Source: Sipunculus nudus
Lineage: Eukaryota; Annelida; Sipuncula; Golfingiida; Sipunculidae
NCBI GenBank assembly: GCA_026874595.1
Contig: CM049308.1
Coordinates: forward strand, 80,214,124 to 80,278,123
Reading direction: 5' to 3'
Length of the DNA: 64,000 nt
Below the pieces are notes generated by a model. That model made no database searches and was not told where the DNA came from. It was given only the letters and a program-made list of their open reading frames with translations. The position numbers and the translations under genes are program-made. Positions 23,881 through 34,869 of this stretch are shown here, one piece after another. How positions within the stretch are numbered: position 1 is the stretch's first letter; each line of letters opens with the position of its first letter.

Positions 23881-24589
23881 TACCTGTTGGCTGCTGTACC
23901 TTTTGACTGCCTGTTTACTCTGTTGTCACATTTTCTCATTGTCAGTGAATGTCTATTAGATACCATTTCCCAGTCATGTTCCACTCATGTGTATGCTAGT
24001 TTGAATATATTTAATCGTGTATACTTTTCTTTTTGCATGTATTTGTTTTTATCTTTCTGGATCATTCCAATTTTTAGGGAACCTGTGAGCTTATGCGATG
24101 GTGTGCTGGCGTCCGGCGTCTGTACGTTAACCCATTCTATCTTGAAGAGGCAAGAATAAGCATCACGAAATTTTATGCATAAAAGTAGTCATCTAAAAAA
24201 TCTATCGGATTTTGCTTATTTTTTTTTCTAACTGCATTTTCTTAGATTTTATAGGGAAAAAGCTAAAAAAGCTTAAAAAATCTTCTTCTCCGAATCTGTT
24301 CAGCCAAATTGTCCAATATTTTAAAGAAATGATTCCTGGAACAATCTCTCTCAAGTTTGTTCGAATGGTTTAAGTTTGGTGATGTTTGGCCAAGTTACAG
24401 GAAGTTGAACTTAGTCATCTGTCCAAAAAAGCATACTAAAATTACAATCTCAGAAATGGCTTGAGCTATCATCACCAAATTTTATTCCAATGTTGGTCAC
24501 ATGAGTCATATCTGAAATTGAGGTATTGGTGGCACCACCTGCATCGGCCTTTTTTGTACGGGGGTCATCAGTGCCGGTATCATACTGAC

Positions 24590-25270
24590 AGCTACAAATA
24601 ACTTCCTCTCTGAAACGAAATGGCCAAATTGTTTAATATCACACAGAAATGATCCTAGGGTAGTACTTTCTGAAGTTCAGTGACTTTTGGCTAAGTTATT
24701 GGAAGCTGAATTTAGTCATATGCCATAACACCCCATGTTAGCTAAGTGGCTACAAAAATCTTCTCCTCAAAAACCACTGGGCCAAATTCTTAAATCTCAC
24801 ACATTAATTATCCTTAGATGTTGATAATTCAAGTTTGTTCAAATGGTCTCAGTTCAGTGACTTGGCTGAGTTATGGGAAGCTGAATTTAGTCAAATGCCA
24901 TAACAGCCCATGTTAGCTACAAAAATCTTCTTCTCAAAAACCACTCGGCCAAATTCTTAAATCTCACACATTAATTATCCTTTGATGTTGATAATTCAAG
25001 TTTGTTCAAATGGTCTCTCAGTTCAGTGACTTTTGGCTGAGTTATGGGAAGCTGAATTTAGTCATATGCCATAACACCCCGTGTTAGCTAAGTGGCTACA
25101 AAAATCTTCTCCTCAAAAACCACTGGGCCAAATTCTTAAATCTCACACATTAATTATCCTTAGATGTTGATAATTCAAGTTTGTTCAAATGGTTTTGATT
25201 CAATGATTTTTGGCTGAGTTATAGGAAGCTGAACTTTGCCATTTTGCTGTATTTTCCCATATGAGTTATA
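24590..25270. repeat. Tandem repeat, ~167-179-bp unit
   Basis: The phrase CAAAAATCTTCTCCTCAAAA followed by ACCACTGGGCCAAATTCTTA starts near 24753, 24920 and 25099, a spacing of 167 and then 179. The rest of the unit (TTAATTATCCTTAGATGTTG, then CAAGTTTGTTCAAATGG, then GAGTTATGGGAAGCTGAA) is conserved between copies. More diverged relatives extend to about 24290 on one side and to about 25440 and 25860 on the other. Confidence 0.85.
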
Positions 25271-26000
25271 AACCTACAAAACGTTTTTCGACTGATGATG
25301 ATACTGAGGCCAGTTTGTTTAATATTTTGCAAGAATAATTCCCTAAATCATTCTTTTAATAGTTGTCTTTTATGGTTCCAAAAAATGAATTTTGGCTGAA
25401 TTATAAAGATTGAATTGAGTCATTTTACCAAATAATGTTAGCTGTGTGAAGCAGATACTTCTAGCCTAGCACCATTTTATCAGCATCCATTACATCATGC
25501 CTCTAGACATTTAGATTTCAGGTTATCTATGGAAAATATTGACAAGAATGTTTTTTAAAAACTTTTAAAAAATGTAGATTTATGATATTACATATTTATG
25601 ATATTACACTAACTCATAATTTCTCAGGAATAGCAGGAGCTACCATCCCCAAATGTTATGCAATTATCTGTCACATATCAAATGTTGATGGATTCAGCTT
25701 ATTTTTGCTTTCTGTATTTACTTAGATTTTTCAAGGAAAAAGCTGAAAAAAACTTTTAAAAGTCTTCTTCTTGTAAACAGTCCAGCCAAATTGTTCAATA
25801 TTTTACAGAAATGATCCCAGAGGTGAGCCCTCTCAAGTTTGTTCAAATGGTTTGTGTTGGATAAGAGTTACATAACAGGCCAAGTTTGTGTATGTTTCTT
25901 GAATAGGTTGAGAAACTGCCAACTGTTTCAGATTTGGCAACAGATCAAGAGTTCATTCAGTGCAGCCAAATATAGGTCAACAGTGCAGCCAAGCACAAGG

Positions 26001-26090
26001 CATGTGATCACCTCATGGGCAGCATGTGATCATCTCATGGGTAGCATGTGATCACCTCATGAGTATCATGTGATCACCTCATGGGTGTCA
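26001..26090. repeat. 22-bp tandem repeat, four copies
   Basis: Four copies of CATGTGATCACCTCATGGGT-type units start at 26001, 26023, 26045 and 26067, exactly 22 bases apart, with a partial fifth at 26089. Each contains the palindrome TGATCA, so the array can fold locally. Confidence 0.9.
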
Positions 26091-26231
26091 TGCCCCTCAG
26101 GGCTGCATATGGAGCCAATCTGTGAGCTTATGCAATTGTGTGGCTACTATTTCAGATTTGGCAATAGGCAAAAGGTCAGCCTGGATTTATTTATAGCTTT
26201 GGCAGACTGCCAACTATGTCAGATTATGCAA

Positions 26232-26330
26232 CAGGTCAAGAGTTCACTCAGTGCAGCCAGGTACAGATCAAAAGTTCACTCAGTCTAGCCAGGTGCAGGT
26301 CAAGAATTCACTCAGTGCAGTAGCCTGAGC
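26232..26330. repeat. ~32-bp tandem repeat, three copies
   Basis: The phrase AGGTCAAGAGTTCACTCAGT plus GCAGCCAGGT recurs three times with small changes. A diverged copy lies upstream near 25946. It lies inside the long composite repeat. Confidence 0.75.
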
Positions 26331-26815
26331 CAGAAATTTGTCATAGTACACTCCGGGCAACAGCCTTTCTCACCTAAGTATAGTCAGCCCCGTGCATCAG
26401 ACTCAAGGTAAGTTTGATGTATTGGCCTGATATTCTGACCTGTCTATGTGTCTTTAATGGCTTTCTCGTTCACAAGACAGGTGTCGCCATCTACAATGAC
26501 TTTTGCAAAGTGTATTTGCCTGCTTAATTCTATGGAAGAATTTGATATATCAGCCTGAAATTGGGCATATTTGTACATGTCAAATAGTTTTGTCGTATAC
26601 AAGACTGGTGGTGCCACCTACAATGATTTTTGTGTTGTGTGCACCCATGCCAGAATTTCAGCAGTGATGTTTGTGTATTGTTTTTCTTGTTTAAAATGTT
26701 TAGTACTTGCATTGTTCATATAAATGAAAAGTAGTGGTTCAGCATTGAAGCGTTATACCTGGTGTATATCCATATGCACAGGTTCGCATTAGGCCTGTAG
26801 GCCTTGTTTTTTTAT

Positions 26816-29300
26816 TATTTTATTTTGTTTACCATTTGCTGTATTAAAATTATCTAGTATAGAAATGGATACAACATATTATACCTTAAAGACTGTCTGT
26901 TAAAGATTTATTTTAATTAGCACCAGGTGGTATTCTAATTTGATATGAAGAATTTATATTGGAAATGTCTCTAAAATGTTTGGCAAAAGAGGCTTTGACA
27001 TGCAAGCACAAAGCAATCTGTTGTACGCAGCATTCCTACACTTGTTATAGGACCCCCACTCTAAATATAGCATTGTGGAGTTGCATGATTGTGTTGTTGA
27101 ATGCCTCTTCCTGGAATGTCCTATTGTCATCAGAAAGATTCCAGAGACATTAGTTGACAAAGCTTTTACTGTAATCGGAAACGCAGGATGTAATTCCAAC
27201 ACTGTGATGCTCCAATTAGGTATTGGTTTACTGCATCCTAAGAGGACCTCAACCAACTGTAGCTAATAGAGAAAAGTTCAAAGTCGTGGTAAGAGCCCTC
27301 CTGGCCAGGGCAGTATCATGTCGGGTACACCTCACAGTGGGCAAACTTCTAAATTCCTGCTTACTTGGTCATACCGTAAGAATTTTATGTTCACTGACAT
27401 CAGTTGTCTTTCAGACTAAACAGCTGGTTGCTTGGCTGTTCCATAATTACCCTTTGTAAGGAAGTTTCTCATCACAGAAATAGTGCACCCAAATTCCAAT
27501 TAGAGCTTGAGGGAGTGGAGTGTTATTAATGCAATTTCGCTCATCTGTATGATTTGTTATCTTGAGGGGAAAGAAAAATACTTTGCCTGTTAAATAATCC
27601 AATTGCCTCCATTTATTTATAATAGTATCAAATATTAAGTTTTTCAGTTTTTAAGATTTCAGTATGAATTTAATCATTATTAATATTAAATGTCCTGTGC
27701 ATAAATAAAAGTACTTTATCCTTATAAGATGATAAGTTTGAATCATCTCTTTGTCGTTTATTGGCGTATTTTTGCTAAATTGAAGATAACATGGCTTCAG
27801 AATGAGTGAATACATTACAAAAAAATCAAGAAATGAATCTGATTTATAATAAAGATAATTGTTGACATAATAGTTTAAAGTAATTGTCTGAAAGAGTGAG
27901 CAGTATGAATATTGATGTATGTTGTGAGAATGGTTGCTGTAATCTGTATGTACAGTTAGCAGGCAGAGGGAGCTTGTGGTCTTATAAAAGAAGACACCCC
28001 AAAAATGTAGGATAGTTAAACTTAGTATATCTGTGGGGATGGGTAGCAGTGATAATAATATTAGAAAGTCCCTGCCCAGATGTTAGTTTGGTTGTATTCA
28101 GATAAGACCTTGTGCTGTGCTGAGAGGTTATGGGATATTTAGTTATATGATCTGTTTGTCTCAATATGGGTCCTTGAGGCAACAAGCTCATCTTTGCAGA
28201 ACAAAAGACAAGCCCTGCTAGACCATTGAGTGACCACAAGTGGACATAAGGGTTCCCTGAATGGGTCCAGCCCCTCCTCATTGTTCCTGCTGTGTGTAGC
28301 TCAGGATGAGGTCTTACAGACCCCTTATTACCTCTGTATGAGGGACGTTTGGCGTGAAAGCCATTTATAATGGGCAGGAAAACCTATTATAATGAGGGGT
28401 AATTATAATAATCTGTATTTAATCATGGTGATTTTCTGTGCCATCCAGTGCACCATGTTGAGCTTTGTTGGTTGTTACTTCACTGAGCTGACATACATAT
28501 AGACTTATGGAATCCTATCCTCTTTCCAAAGGAGGATACATGCCCAAATGGCTTTCATTAAAGCAGCTAATTAACCTAATCAATGGTAATGAGATATTGG
28601 TCTTAAAATGTACCTGCATGGCTCTCCAAATACAATGTTGCATGTGTTGATATTTGCTGGTTGTCAGATATAGGGGTACGGCAAAAACGGCACAGACAAA
28701 ATTAAATAACCAAACAAAGAGTCTAAGGACAGAGCTGGCATACACAGCAGTGGTACAGTTACATAAGCTTGAACAAAACCAATGGAAACAAAAATGCCAA
28801 TTAACATACAAACTGACACTTGAAATTTTTTTATAAGACCTTGTTCTTAATATTTATGTCTATATACATTTCCTGATTCATGTAAGAAAAGATAACATAA
28901 TAGAATACAAGGGTAACAAGATGGATTATTCTGTATGAGTTTGCTCAGTTTCCTGCCTTGGTGTAGCAGAACTTATGAAGAAAGTAAGCATTTGTACAAT
29001 TATTGGGGCAGTTTTATTTTATCCATCTTATAGTATCCGACTTAAAAGTAAAAAGTTGGAATGTTAGGTATTACAGGATTTTTTTGTGGATCCAGTGTCA
29101 GTATCAAAATGGAGGAAATATTCTCAAATGTATTTTTAGAAATGGAGAATTTCTCAGAGTGGAGAGAAGTATATTAATTTCAAGCAACTGTTTTAAATGC
29201 AGTTACATGCATATAGATAATTCTGAGAATCAGGGCTGGGGTTAAAATTCAAATATTTATCATTTCTGTTTTACTTTTAAAACTTAAAAAGTAGAGATAA
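26816..29300. other. Non-coding stretch, no gene recognised
   Basis: Open frames at 26954-27256 (minus) and 27075-27266 (plus) overlap on opposite strands without splice support. Those at 27982-28281 and 28515-28811 (minus) have no motif. No repeat array was noticed. Confidence 0.5.
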
Positions 29301-29309
29301 AAGTTTGTT

Positions 29310-29560
29310 CCTCATAAGGGCCCTGCTTGAAAAGCGGGTGCCCTATAGTAATCGACCTGTCTGTCTGTCTGTCCGTCCGTCTGTCCGTCCGTCCGTCCGT
29401 CCGTCCACAAATTCTTTTCCGGATGAGAACTCCAGTTAGGATTGACGGATTGAGTTCAAACCTGAAGTATGTATTAACCATCTATTATGGAAGATCCCTA
29501 TCGATTTTTGGGTCCGGAGGTCAAAGGTCAAAAAAGTTATTCATAGTTTGGTGTTAAAGT
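29310..29560. repeat. Interspersed repeat fragment with GTCC/GTCT microsatellite
   Basis: A (CTGT/CCGT)n tetranucleotide run occupies 29357-29406. It is flanked by conserved-looking phrases (GGGTGCCCTATAGTAATCGA before; GACGGATTGAGTTCAAACCT after) and then a perfect AGGTCAAAGGTCA at 29518-29530. The same combination of a GTCC run followed by AGGTCAAAGGTCA occurs in the 31501-33944 element, so this is probably a related dispersed repeat. The Arg/Thr/Asp-rich minus frame (29284-29481) is a microsatellite artefact. Confidence 0.65.
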
Positions 29561-29869
29561 TTAGGTCCCTCTTTCAGCAGGGCAGAAATCATAATTGTAA
29601 CCATAATTGTTTGTTCCACCTTAACAGTAGGACAGGTCCTCATGTCAACAGCAATGAGGCATGATATATGGTCAAAGTCAGCCATTTTTCTGTAAGTTAT
29701 TTGGGAAAAACCATTACTGAACACCTAGTAAGGTTGCACTCTCTTAGCAAATATGCATGCAAAAAGACACATATTGTTACTGGTAACTCGTAAAAAGTAT
29801 TTCATATAAAGTCCTCAGACTCACGGCAGTGATGGACCTTTTGATGAACTACATCATGTTTGAAGATGG

Positions 29870-29896
29870 GTGACCTTGATGTATTTTCAAGGTCAC
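29870..29896. repeat. Perfect inverted repeat of a GTGACCTTGA half-site
   Basis: GTGACCTTGA (29870-29879) is followed, after the 7-base spacer TGTATTT, by its exact inverse TCAAGGTCAC (29887-29896). Each arm contains an extended nuclear-receptor half-site (TCAAGGTCA type), here as an everted pair. Another TGACCTTGA lies near 30019. Function is not shown by the sequence. Confidence 0.8.
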
Positions 29897-31500
29897 AGAG
29901 GTGATAATGCTAAAATGATGTTATATAAACCAAATAGCTCGCAAACTATTTGACTGACACTCACTGAACTTGCACCAGTAATGTTTGTTTTGAAGGGCTA
30001 AGTTTCGAAGATGGATGACCTTGACAGAGGCGATAATTCTCAATGATGTTAATGCAATTACCTGCAAAGAATTTGATGAACAATCGATTTCGTTTCTGCA
30101 TAATAACTCCCCTAACATATGATGGATAGGATTCAAACATAAGATGTATCACCCATGGCCTAAGGGAGAAGCTTATAGATATTTTGGTCAGAAGGAAAAA
30201 AAAAGTAATACACAGTTTGGTGTTCAGTTGCTGGTGTCTCCTTCAGCAGGCCAGAAATGGATGAATCTTTTTCGAGTCACTCGTGTAAAGCGCCATTACA
30301 TTTTCACAGCATATTTTGTACAGACAATTTGAAGATTCCCCAGAAAAGGATACACTGGCCCAACGCACCACAGTAGCTCTCATTTAGACTATGTTTGGAC
30401 AAATCTATCTCCACTTCAAACATATCAAGGAATTTGGACCTATTATAGTGACCATCAACAAATTTACATTGATATTCATATGTAGCCATTCTACACATCA
30501 CAGCGAATCTGTAGACCCAAGCACAAGAACAGCTGAATCTCAGTTAAAGAGAATGACCATTTTATCACCACTAACCAACAGCTGACTCTCTCTAATACTA
30601 CAAGGTTCATGTACAGACTCAAGCCTCACATATAATAAGGCCAATTCAACATACAAATACTGGAAAAATATTTGACACAGCCCAGCCAAGACTTCAACCA
30701 AGAATAATTGGCACAGGTAATACAGAAATACAGAAACTAAAAATGCATGCAGTTCTTTTATATCATTATTTTGATAGCTTTGAACATTTTCACTTTACCA
30801 TATCTTTTCTTCCAGTTTATACATGTCAGCTGTTCTTTATAGGTTCTTTAATTTTCAAATATCACTCTTTCAGCCCATGCTACCAAAGTACACCAAATTC
30901 ACAGTACTTCAATTTATAATGACTGCATCTTTTGCGGGGCCCATACTGACCTGTCAGTTTGTCTAGTTTATCTTATAGCTGTTGTATGTGTACTGGGAAT
31001 ACCGGGAACTCATTGCATGTACTTGATCACTTACACAGCCACTCAAATAACTCTCAAAGAGTGGAGAGCAAGATACACAAACTAAACCTTCAACACTCCC
31101 TCCCCTTGTCTCTGTTCATTAATACTTAGTGCCTTTAATGAAGGAAGCTTGTAAAACGGATACATTACATGACTTTCACGCATTGTGCCATAACAATTTC
31201 ATATCACTACAGCATGATTCTGTGCAAACTGACCTGAAAAATCTGACACAGACTCAGAATGGTTTAAGTTATAAGTGGCCCTTACTTAGCACTGTGTATG
31301 TTTCAACAAGTATTTAATGGGGCCAAGACCAGTATGTGGGGCTTCATTCATTAAAGGTACAGGTTATTACAAGGTTATTCAGATAACAGGTGACTGAGTG
31401 CTGTAGCTAACTTTTCCTCTACATGGTAAACTGTTTTGGAATCATTTATTGTGAAGGAATTGATATTCTATATCAACTGTAATGGTTTATAGTTAATAAA
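29897..31500. other. Non-coding stretch, no gene recognised
   Basis: Short frames at 29921-30136 (minus), 30144-30332, 30391-30585 and 31129-31317 lack motifs and splice support. The first part still looks like diverged interspersed repeat. Confidence 0.5.
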
Positions 31501-33944
31501 TTTTTAGCTCAGCTGACTTTCAGTCATGCTGGGCTATAGCGATGGGTCTTTGTCCGTTGTCCTTCCGTCTGTCCGTCCTGCCGGCCGGCTGGCCGTCTGT
31601 CCGTTAGCAGGGCACAAATCGTAACCGTAGGGGCTAGGGCCATGAACCCTATGCAGTCTTAGAGGTTCTAAAAAGATCTCCTGGCAAACCTGAAATTAGA
31701 ACACTGCAACCTATATTCTCGAAGTTATGGGGTGTGTTTGCACCCCCCAGAAATAATTCTTTTAGCCAAAATTTTCATCCTTAACCTTCCATCTTTCACA
31801 TACAGCTCACCTACCAACAGGGGAAGAACCATAATTATTTTGAGGTCAAAGGTCAAGGTCACAGAACCAACTTCTTTGAAAAGCCTGTTGATGCATTTTA
31901 AGCCAAACCTTTCATCCCAATTCTTTGATCTTTCACATATAGCTCACCTACTAAGTGGGAGAAGAATCCTATAGATGTTGAGGTCACAAGGTCAAAGGTC
32001 AGGGTCACAGGATCCACTTCTTTGAAAAGGTTGTGGACACATTTCAAGCTAGACCTTTCATTCCAAACCTTTCAGCACTGATATCGCTTCTCTGCCAACA
32101 GGGGAAAAGACCTGTTGATTTTGAGGTCAAAGGTCAAGTTCACAGCACCCTCTTCTTGCGTGGAGTCATTTTCAGGCAAACTTTTCAATCTATACTTTCC
32201 ATCTGTCATATATGGCTTACCTACCAATAGGGGAAGAAGCCTATTGATATTGAGTTCAAAAGGTCAAAGGTCAATGTCACAATATTGTTCTAAATGCTTG
32301 TGAACCTATTTCAAGTGAAACTGTTCAACCCAAACCATCAGTCTTTCACATATGCTACATCTATGCATCACTCAATGTGATTCAGACTTCATATTTATGG
32401 GTCTTTTTGCATGAAGAAATAACTAATTGATTTTGAGGTCAGCTGGTCAGGAGGTTAAAGGTTGCAGGTCTAAGTTATTCACTCATTGGTTGCCAAGTAA
32501 TTACACCCGGCCAGATGTAATTGGTTAGTAGTTACCCATCATTTAGAAAGAATCCAGTTGATATGTGGGCAAAAGGCCAAGGTCATAGGTCAGGTCAACT
32601 TATTTTGTAGACCATCTCTATTTTTCTTGTATATATAAGCTGGCACTCCAGCTGGTACATCTCACTGTGTGGCTGTAATTGTGAGTGACACTGGTGCCAT
32701 ATGACTCCCTTTTGTATCAGGCTATTAAGTGATAAGGCTGAGTGATAAGTACCTCGTTACTGCATAACAAAACACTGTTGTTGGAATACTTCAGCCAGGA
32801 ATTAACACTATGAGAGTATAGTATTAAGGTTTAGCTACTGATTTATTAGATGATGGGAACATTTTGCAGTTTATTTTATGGAATCATAGCAATAAACGTA
32901 GTTTCCTAGATATCTGAATATTTTTTATATAAATCACCACATATAAAAGCAAGTGTTTGTTCTCATAATATGTGGATGTGTACTTGATTTAGGATGGCTT
33001 TATTTTATTACAAGACTCTTAGTCATGCTTTCTGCATTTCTTTTCTTTCAGGTTTTGCAGTTTACCAACCCTGCTGACCCCATTGAAAAGCAGAGTGATA
33101 ATAAAAAATATTGGACCTACACTTTTACATTTGCATATCTATAAATCTGATATGAGCGCCTGAACATGCCTTTTGAATTGTTTTGGACATTCATTACTGT
33201 AACATCATTTGGAGAATTTGCCCCAAGTTTGGTCTCTTATTGGAGGATGTGTGATATCAAATGTCAGACTTGTCAGAAATCCATTTTGTCTGCCAGTTAG
33301 CCACCTTAGAAATCCTTTTTTCAGTGCAGTTTCAGTAATTTTCCTTCAATTTTTGGTCCGATTTAGAGAATGGTTGTTATCTGATTTCAGACCTGTCAGA
33401 AGTCCAAAATGGCCACCAGGCAACCATCTTTAAATTCCTTTTGATCATATTATCTCAAGAACTGTTAAAGTGAAGGCAGTCGGATGTATATTAATGTAAT
33501 CTTGCAAAGGATTGGGTCAAATATTTCTTAATAAATATTATCATCATATATGAAAGTGCAGTACAGTTGGCTTGTATTGAATAAAAATTCATACAGAAGC
33601 ACCTGTTTCTCAATAATTCTTGCATGGATTTCCTTGATTTTTTGCTATATATTTTGATCTTATATTTGCCCTTTGTGGTGTTCCTTTTGAGACTGACAGG
33701 TATCAAGTAAGCTATGGGAATAGTTCTAGTTACCTTAACAATCATACATTTTCCTCAGACCATCAGTTCACTGTGTTTTAACCAGACATAGGTGATATAT
33801 ATTTCTGTTGTCGTAGAAAATTTCAACAAATTGGCAAATTGGTTCTTCAAAATTTGACTGGAAGTTGTGAATCTCAGCCCATGATGTCACAGGTCATGCT
33901 TGGCAGCTGAGCGTCATGACCCATGGGTCACTTGTTTATTTTTA
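31501..33944. repeat. Long composite interspersed repeat with hairpins at both ends
   Basis: The 5' end reads TTTTTAGCTCAGCTGACT and folds: AGCTCAGCTGACT pairs with AGTCATGCTGGGCT after a TTC loop, with one mismatch and one bulge. It is followed by GATGGGTCTTTGTCCGTTGT and a GTCC/GTCT-rich run at 31549-31605. The middle holds the ~140-bp DR1 array. The 3' end has GGCAGCTGAGC, the perfect 14-base palindrome TGACCCATGGGTCA (33917-33930), then CTTGTTTATTTTT. The inner 3' motif CAGCTGAGC is the inverse of the 5' motif GCTCAGCTG. The hairpin-then-TTGTTT ending matches the repeat that ends at 26815. No protein is encoded. The boundaries rest on these end structures. Confidence 0.6.
31745..32390. 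repeat. ~140-bp tandem array with AGGTCAAAGGTCA in each unit
   Basis: Units contain CCATCTTTCACATACAGCTC, ACCTACCAACAGGGGAAGAA, TTTTGAGGTCAAAGGTCAAG, and a spacer with TTCTTTGAAAAG. The AGGTCAAAGGTCA core is perfect at 31843, 31989, 32124 and 32261, a spacing of 146, 135 and 137. Diverged AGGTCA blocks continue near 32440 and 32575. Open frames at 31732-31974, 32033-32230 and 32115-32303 follow from the array. Confidence 0.85.
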
Positions 33945-34295
33945 TACAGTTCGATTTTTATGAACAGCAAATCTTAAAAGGCTTGCTTAAGGCTCCATGT
34001 ATACCCACTCTTATAATATATATAATATAGTCATGGAAAACAAATAATTAGATTAAGAATAAGAGACTTGATTCTGTCCATAAGTAGGAATGCATGTATG
34101 TTTTATAAAATGATATGATTAATATCAAGAACTGACTTGGTGTACTACCAAACAACTGCACATATATCTAGGCTTAAAGTTGTTTTCCAACAAAGAGAAA
34201 AGATTGAGTATCTTTGTCACTTCTTTTAAAATAAGTTTACTGAATGTTCAAATAAATTATATATTCACATGATGCTGAGATTAATGTCTTCACAG
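33945..34295. other. AT-rich stretch, nothing recognised
   Basis: Short AT-rich sequence between the composite repeat and the open stretch that follows. Contains no motif I can support. Confidence 0.5.
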
Positions 34296-34727
34296 AAATT
34301 ATTTATTGCCAACAATGGTTCATGGTAAACCCAAGCATGAAGGGGTCATTTTCCGTTACCATGTCAATTAATGAGAGTACTCAGGTAGCAAAGGATTTAT
34401 CAGCACTTCCAAGTCAGGAAGATTTGATAGACATCAGGCGGAATGTCAAAAAATTTTATCAGTTTGTCCAGCCCATTAGAGATCATGCAAGGAACATATT
34501 AACCCTCTTAGCAATGCAGAATACCACCTGTGAAATCGCATTCTCTCATCGGACAATAGCGTATTCAGGTTCGGGGCATGCACGCAGGATGTCGGGCACC
34601 AGAACTAAGACCGGGTGCATGGGAATCTCAGCGGGAGGTTCGGGGACAGATTTGTATGATTATACCTTTCTTGCATCGAGGAACAAATGCTACGGTGCAG
34701 TTAGACACCCGCTTGGGTCCTTGCACG
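34296..34727 (+). CDS. Possible coding exon in the longest non-repetitive open frame
   Basis: An acceptor-like TTAATGTCTTCACAG ends at 34295. The frame stays open from there, through a Met at 34322, to 34861, giving 179 codons from that Met. A donor-like CACG|GTAAGC at 34728 would give an exon of 432 bases, a multiple of three. The first part is protein-like, with ESTQVAKDLSALPSQEDL and KKFYQFVQPIRDHARNIL suggesting an amphipathic helical segment. After about 34565 the DNA becomes GC- and CpG-richer, and other frames on both strands are also open (34578-34799 plus, 34746-34958 minus). The second half is therefore less certain. No domain or family is recognised, and a decayed mobile element is an alternative. 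Confidence 0.28.
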
Positions 34728-34869
34728 GTAAGCCTGGGGTGGGGTTCAATATCTGGACACGGGGGTTTTGTCAGTGGCTTTTATTGGTTCCGTCGCTAGA
34801 TTCCTGGGGTTGGCATAGTGATGCAGGTAAAATAGGAGGTAATGTGCCCTTGGGGCGATGAGCATGATG

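Larger units (their letters stand above)
24071..26815. repeat. Long composite interspersed repeat with hairpin-type 3' end
   Basis: The stretch begins TTTTTAGGGAACCTGTGAGC and TTATGCGATGGTGTGCTGGC, and ends near 26815 in ATTAGGCCTGTAGGCCTTGT followed by a T-run. Its 3' tip is a small hairpin, AGGCC-TGTA-GGCCT. Within it are tandem blocks at 24753-25270, a 22-bp array at 26001-26090, 32-bp repeats at 26232-26330, and two monomers of the GGTGGCGCCACC family at 26472 and 26599. A second start-like string, CTGTGAGCTTATGCAATTGT, lies at about 26117, so two nested or adjacent copies are possible. The arrangement resembles, from memory, abundant molluscan intronic repeats. No protein is encoded. Confidence 0.6.

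Noticed and set aside
26001-26090. CRISPR-like array of regular repeats
   Set aside because: The 22-bp units are directly adjacent, without unique spacers, in an animal-type genome. It is a simple tandem repeat.
26954-27266. Overlapping 100- and 63-codon frames on opposite strands
   Set aside because: No splice support and no motif. The minus and plus readings compete and neither is recognisable.
29284-29481. Arg/Asp/Thr repeat protein (RTDGRTDRRTDRQ)
   Set aside because: Direct translation of the GTCC/GTCT tetranucleotide run.
33053-33144. Terminal exon candidate after TTCTTTTCTTTCAG
   Set aside because: The acceptor is good, but the sequence lies inside the 31501-33944 interspersed repeat and is short and AT-rich.
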